The notes under the pieces: model-generated | What the model was told of the DNA's origin: nothing | Databases searched by the model: none | The model's input: only the letters and a program-made list of their open reading frames with translations | Position numbers and translations under genes: made by a program | In this document: positions 36,401-47,639 of the stretch, piece by piece | How positions within the stretch are numbered: position 1 is the stretch's first letter | Layout: the number at the start of each line of letters is the position of its first letter | Assembly (NCBI GenBank): GCA_910589415.1 | Contig: OU342635.1 | Span: forward strand, 15,872,001-15,936,000 | Direction of reading: 5' to 3' | DNA length: 64,000 nt | From: Malachius bipustulatus | Lineage: Eukaryota > Arthropoda > Insecta > Coleoptera > Melyridae

Positions 36401-39400
36401 GGCAACGGATGCACGTGGATTGGACTTACCGTCACCTAGAAAATCAGAAATAAATAATATGACACTAATGTTTCATTTTTTCAAATTAACTTTATATTCA
36501 TTGAAATTCGATAGAAAAATGCGCTTTTCTCTTAAAAAATACAAGAAATTTTTTTGTCCTTGTTCCTGGATTTTCAATTCTGATGATAGGCTAAATCTTG
36601 TAACTTCGCAGTAGGGGAGCTTTGGAAATGATTTCGAATCAATTTCGATGAGCATTAGGAAAAAAGGCACAGCAAAATTGTAAAATGAGGCACAAGTTTT
36701 TACTTTCAATCAGATTTCTTTTTTTTTTAACTCAGGAAAATGTGCTTTTCTGTCAGGCTCGTCTCGAAATCTTCATTAGTCATGAACCACCCTGCATAAA
36801 TAGTCTACTTTTACGTCACATAAACACGAAAATTCAATATGAATCCATGAATTCAAATACATAATAATTATTATTGACACCACCACCACCACCACCACCA
36901 CCACCACCACCACCACCACTACAACCAAAAATCTCACCTGATTCCCTTGCGTAAAATTGGACATGAGCGTTAACGGACCTTGACTTAATGGCCTTTGAAT
37001 CCTCGGCTGTGTGACCGTGGTGACAGTAACACCGCCGCTCGATACTCTATTGTTTGCTCCCCACTTGCTGTTGGTACTTGTGATAACAACACTGTTATTC
37101 TGTGAAACAGGTATTGTACCTGGATGATTAGGAATCGCATTAATCTGCTGAGACGAACTCAACTTTGTCATGCTTTTATGCAATCCTCCTACTGTACTAC
37201 CTAAATATATAAACAGCACTTACTATGGTATGTATGTATCATGAAAATATATGCGACTGTAAGCTATTTCACCAGTTCATGTACAACTGTCATAAAGTAT
37301 TTTGAAATCTGTAATAATTGCAGTATAAAACAATATTTGGCCCAACTAAAAAGGAACCAAGTTTGTAATATCGACCGGAACTGGTGGGAATGGTTGAGCG
37401 GGTGCGGTTGTGAGTTCAGGGGGAGTCTATCGCAGTCGGGTCAGCTGATGACGTCTACCGTAATGTGGATCAAAAGGCCGGAGTAGGTTACACTGGATCA
37501 CAGATCACTTATGAATTTGTTTGAAAGTACACACATACTACTTTAAATATGCAGATAATCCTTTCTTTACCTACTGAACAATCTGAAAAAAAATTTATTT
37601 ACCGAAAGACTCCACATAGCATCTTCCTTGGCGAGGTCCCGCAGTAAGAGCGCATTGAAGACTCCTATAGCGCCGTGAAGTTATTACGGAGTACAGGTTA
37701 AAGTTGAAGTGCCTTAATTGATTATGTGTTGACTCAGGAAATTTGAGAGCACCGAAAATCAGGTTTTCTAAGGATAAAAGGGATCAAGTTAGATCAGGAG
37801 CAATTATTTTAGACTTAGGAAGTCTGGTATCTGGTTGATACACCAATACCACAGAGAAAATACGTTAAAAGGGACCAAAAGAACAGTAAGTTCAGGTTTA
37901 AAGGGTTTACAGGAAGTCTAAAGAACTGGTTGGCATACCAGGTTAAAAGGGACTAAAGAAACTACTGAGCTTAGGTTCAAAGAGTAAGTCTAGAGTCTGG
38001 TAGTCAGGATTAAAGGGCTTAGAGATCCTTGATTGCAGATTTAAGTGGGAGCTAGTCTATTACCTATAGGAAGGTCATAAAATAGGGCTAATAAAGAAAA
38101 AAGGGACACATTGGACTTGGGCTTTAGGAGGGCCATTTTATCTCCTTACAGGAATAAAAATAATAACTCAATCGATTCAAAATATTTTTTATTTTTATTA
38201 TAAACAGACACAAGTGTAGTGTGCTTTTTTTGATTATAAGGAATTTTACTTGGAGGTTCTTCAAAGGGTCAAAATAAGGTTTGAGTAGATTAAGAAACTA
38301 ACCCAGAGAAACAAATCTGGTGCACTGAAAATAAAATTTTATTTTGCAAAGAAGTCACTTGGTTGAAGTAGGTACACGAGATTAAAATCTCCTATTTTTT
38401 CAGGGTTGTATTTTTGACACTGTGGACTGTGGGTATGTACATTCTCAAAATTTCTGATTCAATTTTTTATTTTTTTTTTAACCTTACACCCTTACACAAG
38501 GGTGTAAATAATAAACGATTGAGCTAAAGGATGATTAATTGAAACATCAAGTAATGTTAACAAACAAATCAAATAGCTCAGAAAGAAATAAGTAAAAGCA
38601 AACTATCCAAAGGTAGAAATTATTAGCTGAACCAAGACAATACAAATAAACAGTAAGTGAGTTTTCTGTTCCAGGTACCTTGCCTCGCATCTTTCGAAAC
38701 AAATTCGGTTTTTGGCTAAAACGCTCGGACCAAAAAGCTTAAAAAATCAAAACCCGGGGCGAAATTCGATCCCGTCAAATACTACCCCCTGCAAGGTGGC
38801 GGGATCGAAAAGTTAAGACCGTCCTAAATAAATAACTAGTTGTTTTATTACATGAAGGATAAAAGTAGTTTAGATGAAATCAATATTGGTTTGGTAAAGA
38901 TGTTTTGGGAAGAACTAAAGTCTCCACTGATAAATATAGAAAATATGAGATGACAATAAAACGGTACCTAGTTGAGGTTTTTCTTGATCTCAAAAGAGCG
39001 TTTGAAACTGTGGACAGAGGCAGGATGGTAACAAACTTAAAGGGGTGCCGCAGGGAAGTATACTGGGACCTATACTCTTTGCATTGTACATCAATGATAT
39101 GTAGAAGAAGTAGATCATAGACAGCTTCAGGTTTCATTTTTTTGTTTGCAGGTAATGCTGTAGTTTATTTAGAATTAGAAGGTATAATGGTCCTTATAAT
39201 AAATGTTATATGCTAATAAGATTAAACTAAATGTGTCTAAAACGAAAGTCTTGTGCTTGGGATCTCCAATTAGACATCGCCAGTTCGCGGATTGTAAAAA
39301 GCTGGCTACAGGATTGGGCCTTTTGGGTAGATTGACAGATTTTCCATCTCTCTATGCCAAAAAAAAAAACTGTATTTAACACAATGATATTGCCTGTTTA

Positions 39401-42400
39401 TGAATGACAATTTTTTATATATTAAATAATTTTTATAAGTAGGTTGCAGAAGTTACAGAATAGAGCGATGCGCATTGTCTTTGGGTGTAGCAGGAACACA
39501 CCAATAGTACATGTTGGCAACTCTGAAACGGATGACCCTGAAAAAGTTTTTTGAATTTCAATAAATGATATTTATTTGTGCAGGAGAATCGAATGTTTTA
39601 CAAAGTGGTTTATTTAGCACAATAGGTACACTAAGACAGTGCACAAATATAAAGCTGTTCAAGAGACAGTCGAAAAAACCTACCTGACTGGGTGAACACA
39701 GGTAGTGGGATTGGATATTATTTGTTGGGGGTTGAAATTACTCTTTCTTTGTATTGTACACATGGGTTATCAAGTTTTTTTCTGTGATATTAGCTTAGTT
39801 TGAGATTGTATTGTTGGAAAGTGTTATATAGTTGTTTTAGAGGTTTATCTTATCCTAATTATCTCTGGAGGTAAGTAAACCTGTCAAACTTCAACTTCAA
39901 TTTTGATTTTGTGCTTTTTTTTATTTTCCCTCCTCCAACCCAGTAACATTTAATTAAACAACAAGACCATAACTTCAATTCAACAATAACTAATAGTTGG
40001 TAAAAAAAGTCATGTTACACACCCCTCTTTCCTCGACCTCGAAAAAACTAGAATTTTAGATTAGGTGCGACTTTTGACTCGCATCGCTCCAGCTAATTAA
40101 CTGTTACCGTTAACAGATATCTAACAATAACAATGACCTGTATCTCACTATTATAGATCTTTGTAATTGTTTGTTCTTTTCAAATTAATTGTTTCTTAGT
40201 CATTCCTGGAAATGGTGAATGAATCAATTCCAATATTTGCCTCTCTGGTGTTTGCTGCCGTCGACATATACAAATACACACCAGAAATACTTCAAAAAAT
40301 TAATATTTAGATATCAGTGCAGGTAACTATATCAGTTTATAGTAACATATTTTTCCTACAGAAAGACGATAAGATGATACCCGTGAAAGGGTTTATTAAA
40401 ATAAAATATGTCCTCCATAATACTGCCAGCGCCACCTAACGTTGAATAGATCTATCTATAACTCACTGGGTACGGGAATCAGATAGATATCTTCAAACCT
40501 GCAATATTTCCATCTTAACAGACCTCCATTATTTATCTCGCGTTGTAATTGATAGAAAGCCATATCTGCAACGCAGATAAATCTCCGACGCAACTCGTAT
40601 AGAATGCGCAAAGATTTTCTCATTACTCTCTTCCAGAGAGGTGTCAAATTGCCGCAAAGTTACTGGAGTTACAAAAGAGCGTCAAATTAAGGATCAGATT
40701 TGTGCTCCAAAGACTCACAAGGCGACCCCCTGAGCAGCGAGCGCGTCTGGAGCACGCGAATCGGTCCCTAGTTTACAACCGTTGCACATAAGCTGATGAA
40801 ACGTTATGTATCTAACCTGCAAAGTTAAGCCTAGTCATACTTCGATGTGTGTTCTGCGTGTGAAGTTTCCCGGTGCTCCTCGAATCGCCCAGTTTCGTCC
40901 GTCTAGTGTAGCCCCCTTGTGGGACCGACACCGGATGAGCGGTCGCGACGGTATGAGGAACGGAACCGGCACCAGCACCGCCGACTTTGACGATCGTCAC
41001 TCCGCCGGATGTAACCGTCGATCTCTCGATCGCAGGTGCGCTGATGCTCGTCTGATTCACTTGATTCGTACTGTAAAAATTCAATGGTACCCGTTGATTT
41101 TAAACTCATAAAACTCCCCGCTTACCTGCTAGTGTGATGTTTCTGCCGCATCCCCGCCAGCACTTTATCGGTGAACAATACGGGAAAAGAACTGCACAGC
41201 AAGGTCGCTTCTTTCAATAACGTGCTGTGAAAACTCCTGTCGGCCTTCGACAGACATTCCAAGATAAAATTAAGAGCACCTTGAGCCTTCTCCTAAATTA
41301 AACATAATTTAATATATAATGGAATAGAAGAAGGAAGTAAAAACTAACCTTGTTTTGTTTGCCGACGGTTCCAATAATTTTAGCAAACAGACATATATCT
41401 TGTGGATTCCGTTGAGCGGCTTGTTTTAAGGCGGTCATGTGATCTGATAATAGAGAAGGTTTCTTCTCTGCCATGTACAGGAAAATTTGTAATGTCGCCG
41501 TTTCAGTCGTAGAGTTACTTAAATATTCACAAAGTTGGGGTATACTCGTTTCTAGTGACTGGAAGAAAAAATTGTATCTTTTGAAAGACATCTATTGTAC
41601 TATGACAAAAGTTGATTTGAAATCGTGAAAACTGCACAACAATCAATTTGAATCAAAATGATTAATTTGACAGTTAAGTTAGTGCAACTTTAAAATTAAA
41701 GCAAGGCAATAACTGGAATCGCACCGATTATCTATGAAATTTCTTTACAAGCCCGACAAGATCCGTCAAAAATATCCAGATAAAAATCAAAGGCACCATT
41801 AAAATTTGATTTTTTTATTTACGGAGCTGCTGTGAAATTTTGCTTTTATGTTGGTCAAAACAAAAAATCTTCAAATAGGGTAAATTCGCCAGTGCTCAGC
41901 CATCTACCTCATATTACCAGTTTTCTCACTCAAGTTTAAAAAAGTCGAGGTCCAATAATAATATACCAGAATTATATTAAAAGAGCAATAAATAAACTTT
42001 TTTTTTAATAAATCAACTTAGCTCTACGTTTTTTCTTTTATTTGTGGTAGTTTCTGCAAGTGTGAAAGTACAAAAATACCTATGGTCAGCCTACTGATTC
42101 TTAATGTCAGCCCTGTTTATTCCAATAGTCAGCCGCTCTTCATGCGTTCCTGTTTTCTATTTTCTTTGTTTTCTTCTGTTTCTCTCTCTTTTTTTTTCTT
42201 GCAAAATTTTACAGAATTCTTCAGAAGAAATTGCAGATGGCATAACATCTTTCTTTCGTTTTTCATTTTTTATTTTTTAAATTAATTATTAAAGTGCGTC
42301 AACTGCTGAGGCTATTAGCACTTATTTCTGTGAGGAAAGAGGGCAGGTATTTTGGGTTAGAGCAATGTTAAGATATATTTCTCTAAAAAGGTTAGACGTG

Positions 42401-45400
42401 TGAAGAAAAGCGAAAAACTGTTCGAGGCCATTTTCTTCCAATGATATAAGATCATTTAGTGACTTTTCGTCGTGAAAACCGTAGAGTTGTCTGTTGGCAT
42501 GTTTTGATGAGCATTTGGTCACCAAGTGGCGGACTGTTAGGAGCGTTTGGCATGTAGGGCGTAGGGGGGGATCCTCTTTTGTGAACAGGTGGTTGTGTGT
42601 TATGTTTGTGTGACCAGTTGGTATCCGTGTGAGTATAACTTCCTCTCTGCGTGATAGGTTGTTTTTCTTTTTTATTTCATAAGGGGGGGGGGGGGGGTTG
42701 GAAGCTTATTCCTCCTACCGCATAGCCTGAAGAAATCACTTTCCACTTTTTTTGCAGTTCTTGGCTGTATGTGCATTTGACATCGTAGTGTGTTGCGAGG
42801 TGATTGTTCAGTTGGGGGAGTTCAGCTGCTTCCTTTGAGAGTGCGTCTACTTTTTCGTTTTCTGTGATGAGCACCACATTATGGTGACCTTCTTGCTTCT
42901 TTGTTCAATTGCTTTTGATATAGTCGGTTGGATCTGGATTGCAATGGAGTTACTGGAATACATTTTTTGTAGTGCTTGGATTGAGCTGAGTGAGTCAGTG
43001 CATATGAGGAAGCTCTTGTTTGGGTTTTCGAGGGCATATTTTGCTGCCTGGAGAATTCCGATGAGTTTGGCTGAGAAGATACTATACGTAGGTGGGAGGG
43101 AGATTTTAATGGGGGATGTTGGGATTGAAATAGCTACACCTACTCCGCTTGGCGACTTCGATCGGTGTTTGCACTCGTATATATTTCCATATATGGTGGA
43201 GAAAAGGGAGTGATATGCTGGGTTTTGTGGGTTTGCTGTGGTTTTCGCTGCATACGACAGGATCAAGTGTTGCCTTCGGATCCAGAGGGGCGGTTCTTCA
43301 GTTATTTTTAGTAGGGTTCTGACAGAACTGGTTCTATGAGCGCCGGTGGAAATTCTTACGGCAGTGTTATTGATGGTTTCTAGACTGTTGAGGGTGGATA
43401 AGGGAGCAGATGCGTAGACTATTGATCCGTAGTCTATCTTGGATCTTATAAGGTATTTGTATACGGTAATTAGGAGTTTCTCTTGTGCTTCCCACTGGTG
43501 GTGACCCAGAGTTTTAAGAAGGTTTAGTCTCTTGATACAATCCGCTTTGAGTTCTTTGATTTTTCATTTTTCTTCAATGGAACTGGGAAAAACAGATGTC
43601 TCCTTAAAGAATATGTGGTTGCTTTTGAAGAAGTCGAAATATTTTGAGAAAAAATATTATACCTCAGTCGGCCAAAAGATATAGTAATAAAAGTGTGCGG
43701 TAAGTTTACAATCCAGGAAGGCAGACCTTATACACAAGAATTATACACACAAACCTTAGAATGCCCTTCTCATTGGTTTACCGGAACCAGGTAACCAATA
43801 AATAAGGCACTATCTGCCTACAGATGTGACTACTTGGACCTTAAAAGTTTGTGCGCAGTTTTATTACTATATCTGTTGGTAGACTGAGGTATAGTAACCG
43901 TTTTTTTTATCATTATCTATTTTATTTAATGTAATATCTTGTAAAATGTTTATTTTATTGGTATATGCCTTAACTGCATCTGGGACGTTTTTTTCTCGAC
44001 CTCTGGAATGTGCTCTTTATCTACTTTTTGAACTACTCTTCTTTATCTTCTTCTTGAATGTTTCTCAATTTTTTAATGCGCTCTCTATCTACTTCTTGAA
44101 TTGGCTCCTGTTCTACTTCTGGAACGCGCTCTTCATTTCCTTTTTGAATCTTTTCTCTATCTTCTTCTTGAATGTTTTCTTTCTCTTTAATGTGCTCTCT
44201 ATTTACTTTTCGAATTTTCTCCTGTTCTACTTCTGGAATGTGCTCTTCATATATTTTTTTAATCTTTTCTTTATCTTCGTCTTGAATGCTTTTTTTTATA
44301 TGTTTCTTGACTGTGTCTTAATTTATCCATCAGTTCATGGAAGAGCATAGAGAATAATTCTGTGGTCATGACAGAAATTACTAAGTTCGAGTGACAGATG
44401 GGACTTGTGTCCATCGACAAAAAGTAGCACTGGTCTCTGAATATTGTTATCTTCCAGCCACTTATCTATTCCATTTGCTAAATATTCATAAAAAATCTCT
44501 GTCTTCATCCACCCACTTTCTGATCGTCCTAGGAACCATTTCGATGGCACACTGTTTACTATTGTTTTATTAGGTCTGACGAAAGGAAAAACCACCATTG
44601 GTGGAAGGGTTTGTCCATCTGCCGAAAAAACTAACAGAACGGTTATGGTTTCCTTCTCGTTGCCTTTTTTCAATTCATATATATTTTTATAGCCTTTTGG
44701 TGCCAAAACTTTTCCACTTTTTGGGCATTAAGAAAAACTAGTCTCATCCCCGTTGAATATCCTAGATGGATTGTGTAGAATGTCTAATACTTCTTTTTTT
44801 TTCCAAAAATGACCTTAGTTCCCTAAACCATTTTCTGATGAATTTTTCAGTTACTACACCCCTTGCCTTCGTGATGCTTTCCGCTTCTCGCAATGCCAGT
44901 CTTGGATGTCTTCTTAAAAATGTTTTTTTAAGCCATTTTTGGCCAGGTTTGTTATTTTTGAATGGTGTACTCCGGCCACTTTCTGAAATTATGGTTTTTA
45001 CTGTGTTCAATAGGTCTGATTTCTTTTGTGGGAATCCACATTTTGCAAGCTTGATTAGCCAGCTTTCAAGTTCGTCTTTTTCATTTTTATTTAAAACAGT
45101 TGCTGGACCCATTTTTCTGGGACCAATCTTGACTCTACCATGGATATGGTCTTGAAGAGTTCCTCTTGGAACACCATACCTTCTACTTGCTTCTCTTATA
45201 TGTACTGATTTGCTCTGAATTGTTCAAATAAATAGTTTGTTTTTAAACTACTATTTTACAAATACATAATAGTAAGCAAATATTTAACTTTTCTTACCTT
45301 TTCTCAGCCTCTAAAACATGACACACTTCAAACTGTGTTCTCGTCACAATTTTTAGGTTAGATATAAGACCGTTTATACAGAAATGAGCGGGAAAAGTGG

Positions 45401-47639
45401 CTGACTACTAGAGATATGCACAGTATATGTTATTTTCAGTGATAGTGTTATTTTAAAGCTTTATGTATGCAAGTGGCTGACTACTAGACGTGGCTGGAAT
45501 TAGGCGAACTTACCCTATCACAAGTTATAAATTATCACTTGCCAAAATCAGTTAATAATCTGTATCTGTAATAATAAGTAAAAAAACTGATCATTTTCAT
45601 CACCCTGTAAAATAATTTCATCTACACAATAAGACATACCACATGAAAAGTTAAGATAGGGACATTTTAAACAGTTTTCTGATATCTTAAGCCGTTTTCA
45701 ATGTGAACTGCTTTGAAAATGGAAAATGTTGATTTTCACTTATTAATATATAAGCTACTCAATTTAAACGTTCACCTGGGATGCAAATAAAAAAAATGCA
45801 TTAAAGCTGTCTTACTGAATTAGCAAAAAACTTGTTACTTACAGTTGATACAATTTTTCAATGAAGCATTTTAATTATCAATACTTACTGAAGGATTGTC
45901 TTTTGCCATTAATGAAAATAAATGTAAAAGTGCTAGTTTTTCTTGATTATCACAGTGAGGAAGTAGTGATACCAGTGCCATCGCATGTCCTTGGAAAGGT
46001 TCAGGAGAGACGTCATAGATGTTTGGCAAAACGCGGCAGAGAGGATAATTACCTAAAAATTTGATCAAAATAATGTCGTAGGAACAATAGCCGGGTCAGA
46101 TCAAAAATTACCTGAAATAATAGAGTCCATAATGGGTTGAATGTGAGGAGTCAGCAAGGAAGCATATTCCACAGCCGCCAAGGACAAATATGAGGCCATG
46201 TTTCTAGACAATTCTTTATTTCCTTTATGTAAAAATTTTACCGCTACAGGCAAAGCTTGCTCCATCACAGATTTTTTATTATAATTCTAGAATAACAATT
46301 GTTCATATCGATCATGATATCGAAAAAGCTAGTGATTAGTCATGGGTACTCACTAAGAATATACAAGAGATGATGTCACTGGAAATTTTTGCATGTGGAG
46401 GGTCTTCGTTTTTCCCGGAAACCTTCAAATTGTGATGCAGGCAGGACTCCAGAAGGGCGACTAAAGCTTCGCAGTGTTGCTCTACGCTTCCGGTCTCTCT
46501 TATGCATGATGTGACCCTTGTAACGCAAATTTCTACAACACTTTGATCATTGTCACTGCTGGCATAATCCGGGGTCGACGATATGCTTGTAATTTCATTT
46601 AACTATAAGGAATTTTTGAGGCATTAAAAATCTTCGATACTTCCATCATTAGATGTGGAAAAAAATTTCTGGTACAAAAGCGCTCAAAAATAAATCAATA
46701 ATCTGATAAGGATAATAGCTTCGGTAATTCTTGACATCCATGGCTAGTCACTTTGCATTAATTGTTACATTCGATTTTCAATATTTGTAGTTGATTTTTT
46801 GTGCAAATGAATGACCTAAAGATTCTAACGCTCGTATTCACAAACGATAATTTCCAAAATAATTACGTAATCAATTATCCCCATCTCATTCTATTGCAAA
46901 AAAACTGCATATCTCCATCTCACTCATTTAAATAATTACGTAATTATTTAGGAAATTATCGTTTGTGAATACGGGCATAAGGGTATCATGGAAGCAATAG
47001 GGGTTGCTAGGAGGGTGAAACAGGCACCGACGAACGATTTCTTTGTATCACCGGTCCGGTCCTTATTGAAGCCGGTCTCAAACAAATGGGCCATTGAGAG
47101 GAGCAAGGCAAAAATTCAAAAAATCAAATCAATCAAAAAGTTTCACTGATACCATGATACTGTTAGAGACCCATACTACCTCGTAGTGTATGGTGTATGC
47201 CTGAGTACGACTGGCCACGGATGTCAACAATGGCCATATTTTCTTCTAAGAACACAGTTAAAATAATGATGACTAAATTGAAGCTAATGAGAAAATTTTG
47301 ACTAAATTGATAAATGCAACTATTTATGTATTAATGCGAGTGGGGATATGTTGAAACCAGGGATATAAATTTAATTTCAAGTTTATGATCAGCTAATACT
47401 ATGGCTAATACAGACCAAACATATGGCAAAAATATCCTAAAATTTTTAGAACAGTTCAAGTTACTTTTCCCTTATTCTTACAATATTAAAGTCACACTTA
47501 CAACTTCAGTTAAATCATTAACGATGACATAATCTGGAACTGAAAAAAGGTCTCCGGCTCTGGAAAGATCCCTACTCTTCAGAACTTGCATAAATAATTC
47601 GTGCATTCTTTTATTTTTCTCCTGTGAAGTATTATTCAT
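33406..47639 (-). CDS. melt: Melted (VEPH1 family) PH-domain protein, 13 exons
   Basis: Exons on the minus strand: 47639-47502, 46602-46354, 46286-46112, 46052-45889, 41558-41349, 41292-41126, 41070-40817, 37200-36938, 36435-36195, 36137-35761, 35701-35404, 33842-33721 and 33660-33406. The joined CDS is 2913 nt (970 aa). All introns are GT-AG and phases match. Exons 1-6 encode the conserved helical N-terminal region ([49 protein letters not shown]). Exons 7-9 encode a Ser/Thr-rich linker with two RSMTRL/KSMTKL repeats. Exons 10-11 carry [28 protein letters not shown] and [13 protein letters not shown]. Exons 12-13 form the PH domain (about 850-950; [21 protein letters not shown] to [14 protein letters not shown]). 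In Drosophila, Melted sits at the membrane and tunes insulin/TOR signalling and photoreceptor fate. Human VEPH1 is homologous. Confidence 0.94.
34260..35265. repeat. GAATGTTCTAGA minisatellite, heat-shock-element-like array (melted intron 11)
   Basis: The array is built from alternating GAA and TTC triplets two bases apart. At least two stretches contain four contiguous perfect units (about 34341-34358, GAACATTCTAGAATGTTC; about 34464-34481, TTCTAGAATGTTCCAGAA), with many three-unit runs. A higher-order period of roughly 113-136 bp is marked by TTTTCAATCTTCT at about 34446, 34644, 34871 and 35007. Flanks at about 34085-34230 and 35285-35360 are diverged direct repeats of each other (ATGTGGGTT, TATGGTAG-CTTTCA, GAAGG-TTCG-TTTAG). 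Confidence 0.85.
36878..36919. repeat. (CAC)14 microsatellite beside a melted splice donor
   Basis: Fourteen perfect CAC units, read as GTG/GGT repeats in the melted transcript. They begin 18 nt inside intron 8, whose donor is at 36937. Long G-rich runs at this position often act on donor choice. That effect is inference. Confidence 0.93.
37201..38969. other. Melted intron 7, unique and weakly repetitive DNA
   Basis: No nested gene is seen. About 37740-38110 repeats 'ttaaaaggga(c/t)' and 'agtctaaag' words in a loose 80-90-bp rhythm, an eroded tandem repeat. The remainder is AT-rich. Confidence 0.45.
38970..39530 (+). pseudogene. Non-LTR retrotransposon RT fragment (melted intron 7)
   Basis: Plus-strand frames, shifting between pieces, give [17 protein letters not shown] (RT motif with catalytic Asp). 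Next comes [21 protein letters not shown], then [16 protein letters not shown], then [15 protein letters not shown] followed by TPIVHV. The order matches a Jockey/CR1-like reverse transcriptase. The YADD-bearing block and much of the thumb are deleted, and stops and frameshifts are frequent. It lies antisense to melted. Not functional. Confidence 0.85.
39531..40816. other. Melted intron 7, 5' part, nothing recognised
   Basis: No family motif or repeat structure was recognised on either strand. Short open frames are not supported. Confidence 0.5.
42310..43560 (-). pseudogene. I/R1-type LINE remnant with RNase H (nested in the pogo-like element)
   Basis: Minus-strand frames give [20 protein letters not shown] and [19 protein letters not shown] (end of the RT ORF), then an RNase H segment ([40 protein letters not shown]). 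After a frameshift come [32 protein letters not shown] and [11 protein letters not shown], the usual C-terminus. The RNase H active site is damaged: the TDGSK Asp is not found and the Glu of 'FTAEL' reads Lys. A 15-base G run at 42683-42697 interrupts it. It is 5'-truncated and dead. Confidence 0.85.
43662..43889. mobile_element. 228-bp MITE inside the pogo-like element
   Basis: TA-flanked (43660-43661, 43890-43891). The left end CCTCAGTCGGCCAAAAGATA mirrors the right end TATCTGTTGGTAGACTGAGG. The pairing continues into ATAGTAATAAAA-TG-GCG for about 45 bp with few mismatches. No coding content. It sits just upstream of the LINE remnant. Confidence 0.85.
44000..44303 (-). repeat. 114-bp tandem repeat, open on the minus strand as a Glu/Lys-rich repeat peptide
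   Basis: TTAATGCGCTCTCTAT at 44073 and TTAATGTGCTCTCTAT at 44187 mark a 114-bp (38-codon) period, with about 2.6 copies. The minus strand is open from about 44303 to a TAG at 44033-44035. It reads repeats such as [20 protein letters not shown] and [16 protein letters not shown], but without an ATG. It lies directly after the truncated end of the pogo transposase on the same strand. Confidence 0.75.
44335..45214 (-). pseudogene. Pogo/CENP-B-type transposase, broken
   Basis: From an acceptor-like CAG at 45215-45217 the frame reads [19 protein letters not shown] (helix-turn-helix) and [20 protein letters not shown] with [12 protein letters not shown] (CENP-B-type DNA binding). After a frameshift at the T run near 44800 and a stop near 44730 it continues with FNGDETSFS (first Asp). 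Then come [30 protein letters not shown] and [10 protein letters not shown] (second Asp). It stops at ILYALP, just before the expected third acidic motif. An upstream first exon at about 45290-45370 is possible but uncertain. Not functional. Confidence 0.88.
45640..45770. repeat. Fragment of the 17.6-kb palindrome family
   Basis: AAAGTTAAGATAGGGACAT, GTTTTCTGATATCTTAAGCC and CTGCTTTGAAAATGGAAAAT match the inner arms of 17583-18431. It lies in melted intron 4, right of the pogo-like element. Confidence 0.7.
46829..46977. mobile_element. 149-bp MITE, TAA-flanked (melted intron 1)
   Basis: CGTATTCACAAACGATAATT on the left is mirrored by AATTATCGTTTGTGAATACG on the right. Pairing extends through AATAATTACGTAAT, giving about 40-bp arms. 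TAA occurs on both sides (46826-46828 and 46978-46980), which would suit a PIF/Harbinger-type insertion. Superfamily assignment is tentative. Confidence 0.75.

Larger units (their letters stand above)
41878..45515 (-). mobile_element. Pogo-like DNA transposon with nested insertions (melted intron 4)
   Basis: The ends are GGGTAAATTCGCC (left) and, inverted, GGGTAAGTTCGCC (right), flanked by TA at 41876-41877 and 45516-45517. Near the ends are several copies of a GTCAGCC word: left at about 42085, 42106 and 42128, and right as GGCTGAC at about 45399 and 45475. They are in mirrored orientation, as expected for subterminal transposase sites. A pogo-type transposase pseudogene occupies the right part on the minus strand. 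A LINE and a MITE sit inside the left and middle parts. The 3.6-kb element accounts for most of the 4.3-kb intron. Confidence 0.8.

Noticed and set aside
43946..44350. 134-codon plus-strand frame rich in Phe/Leu, looking like a membrane protein
   Set aside because: It is the complement of the Glu/Lys-rich tandem repeat. The hydrophobic look comes from TTC/CTT repeats, not a gene.
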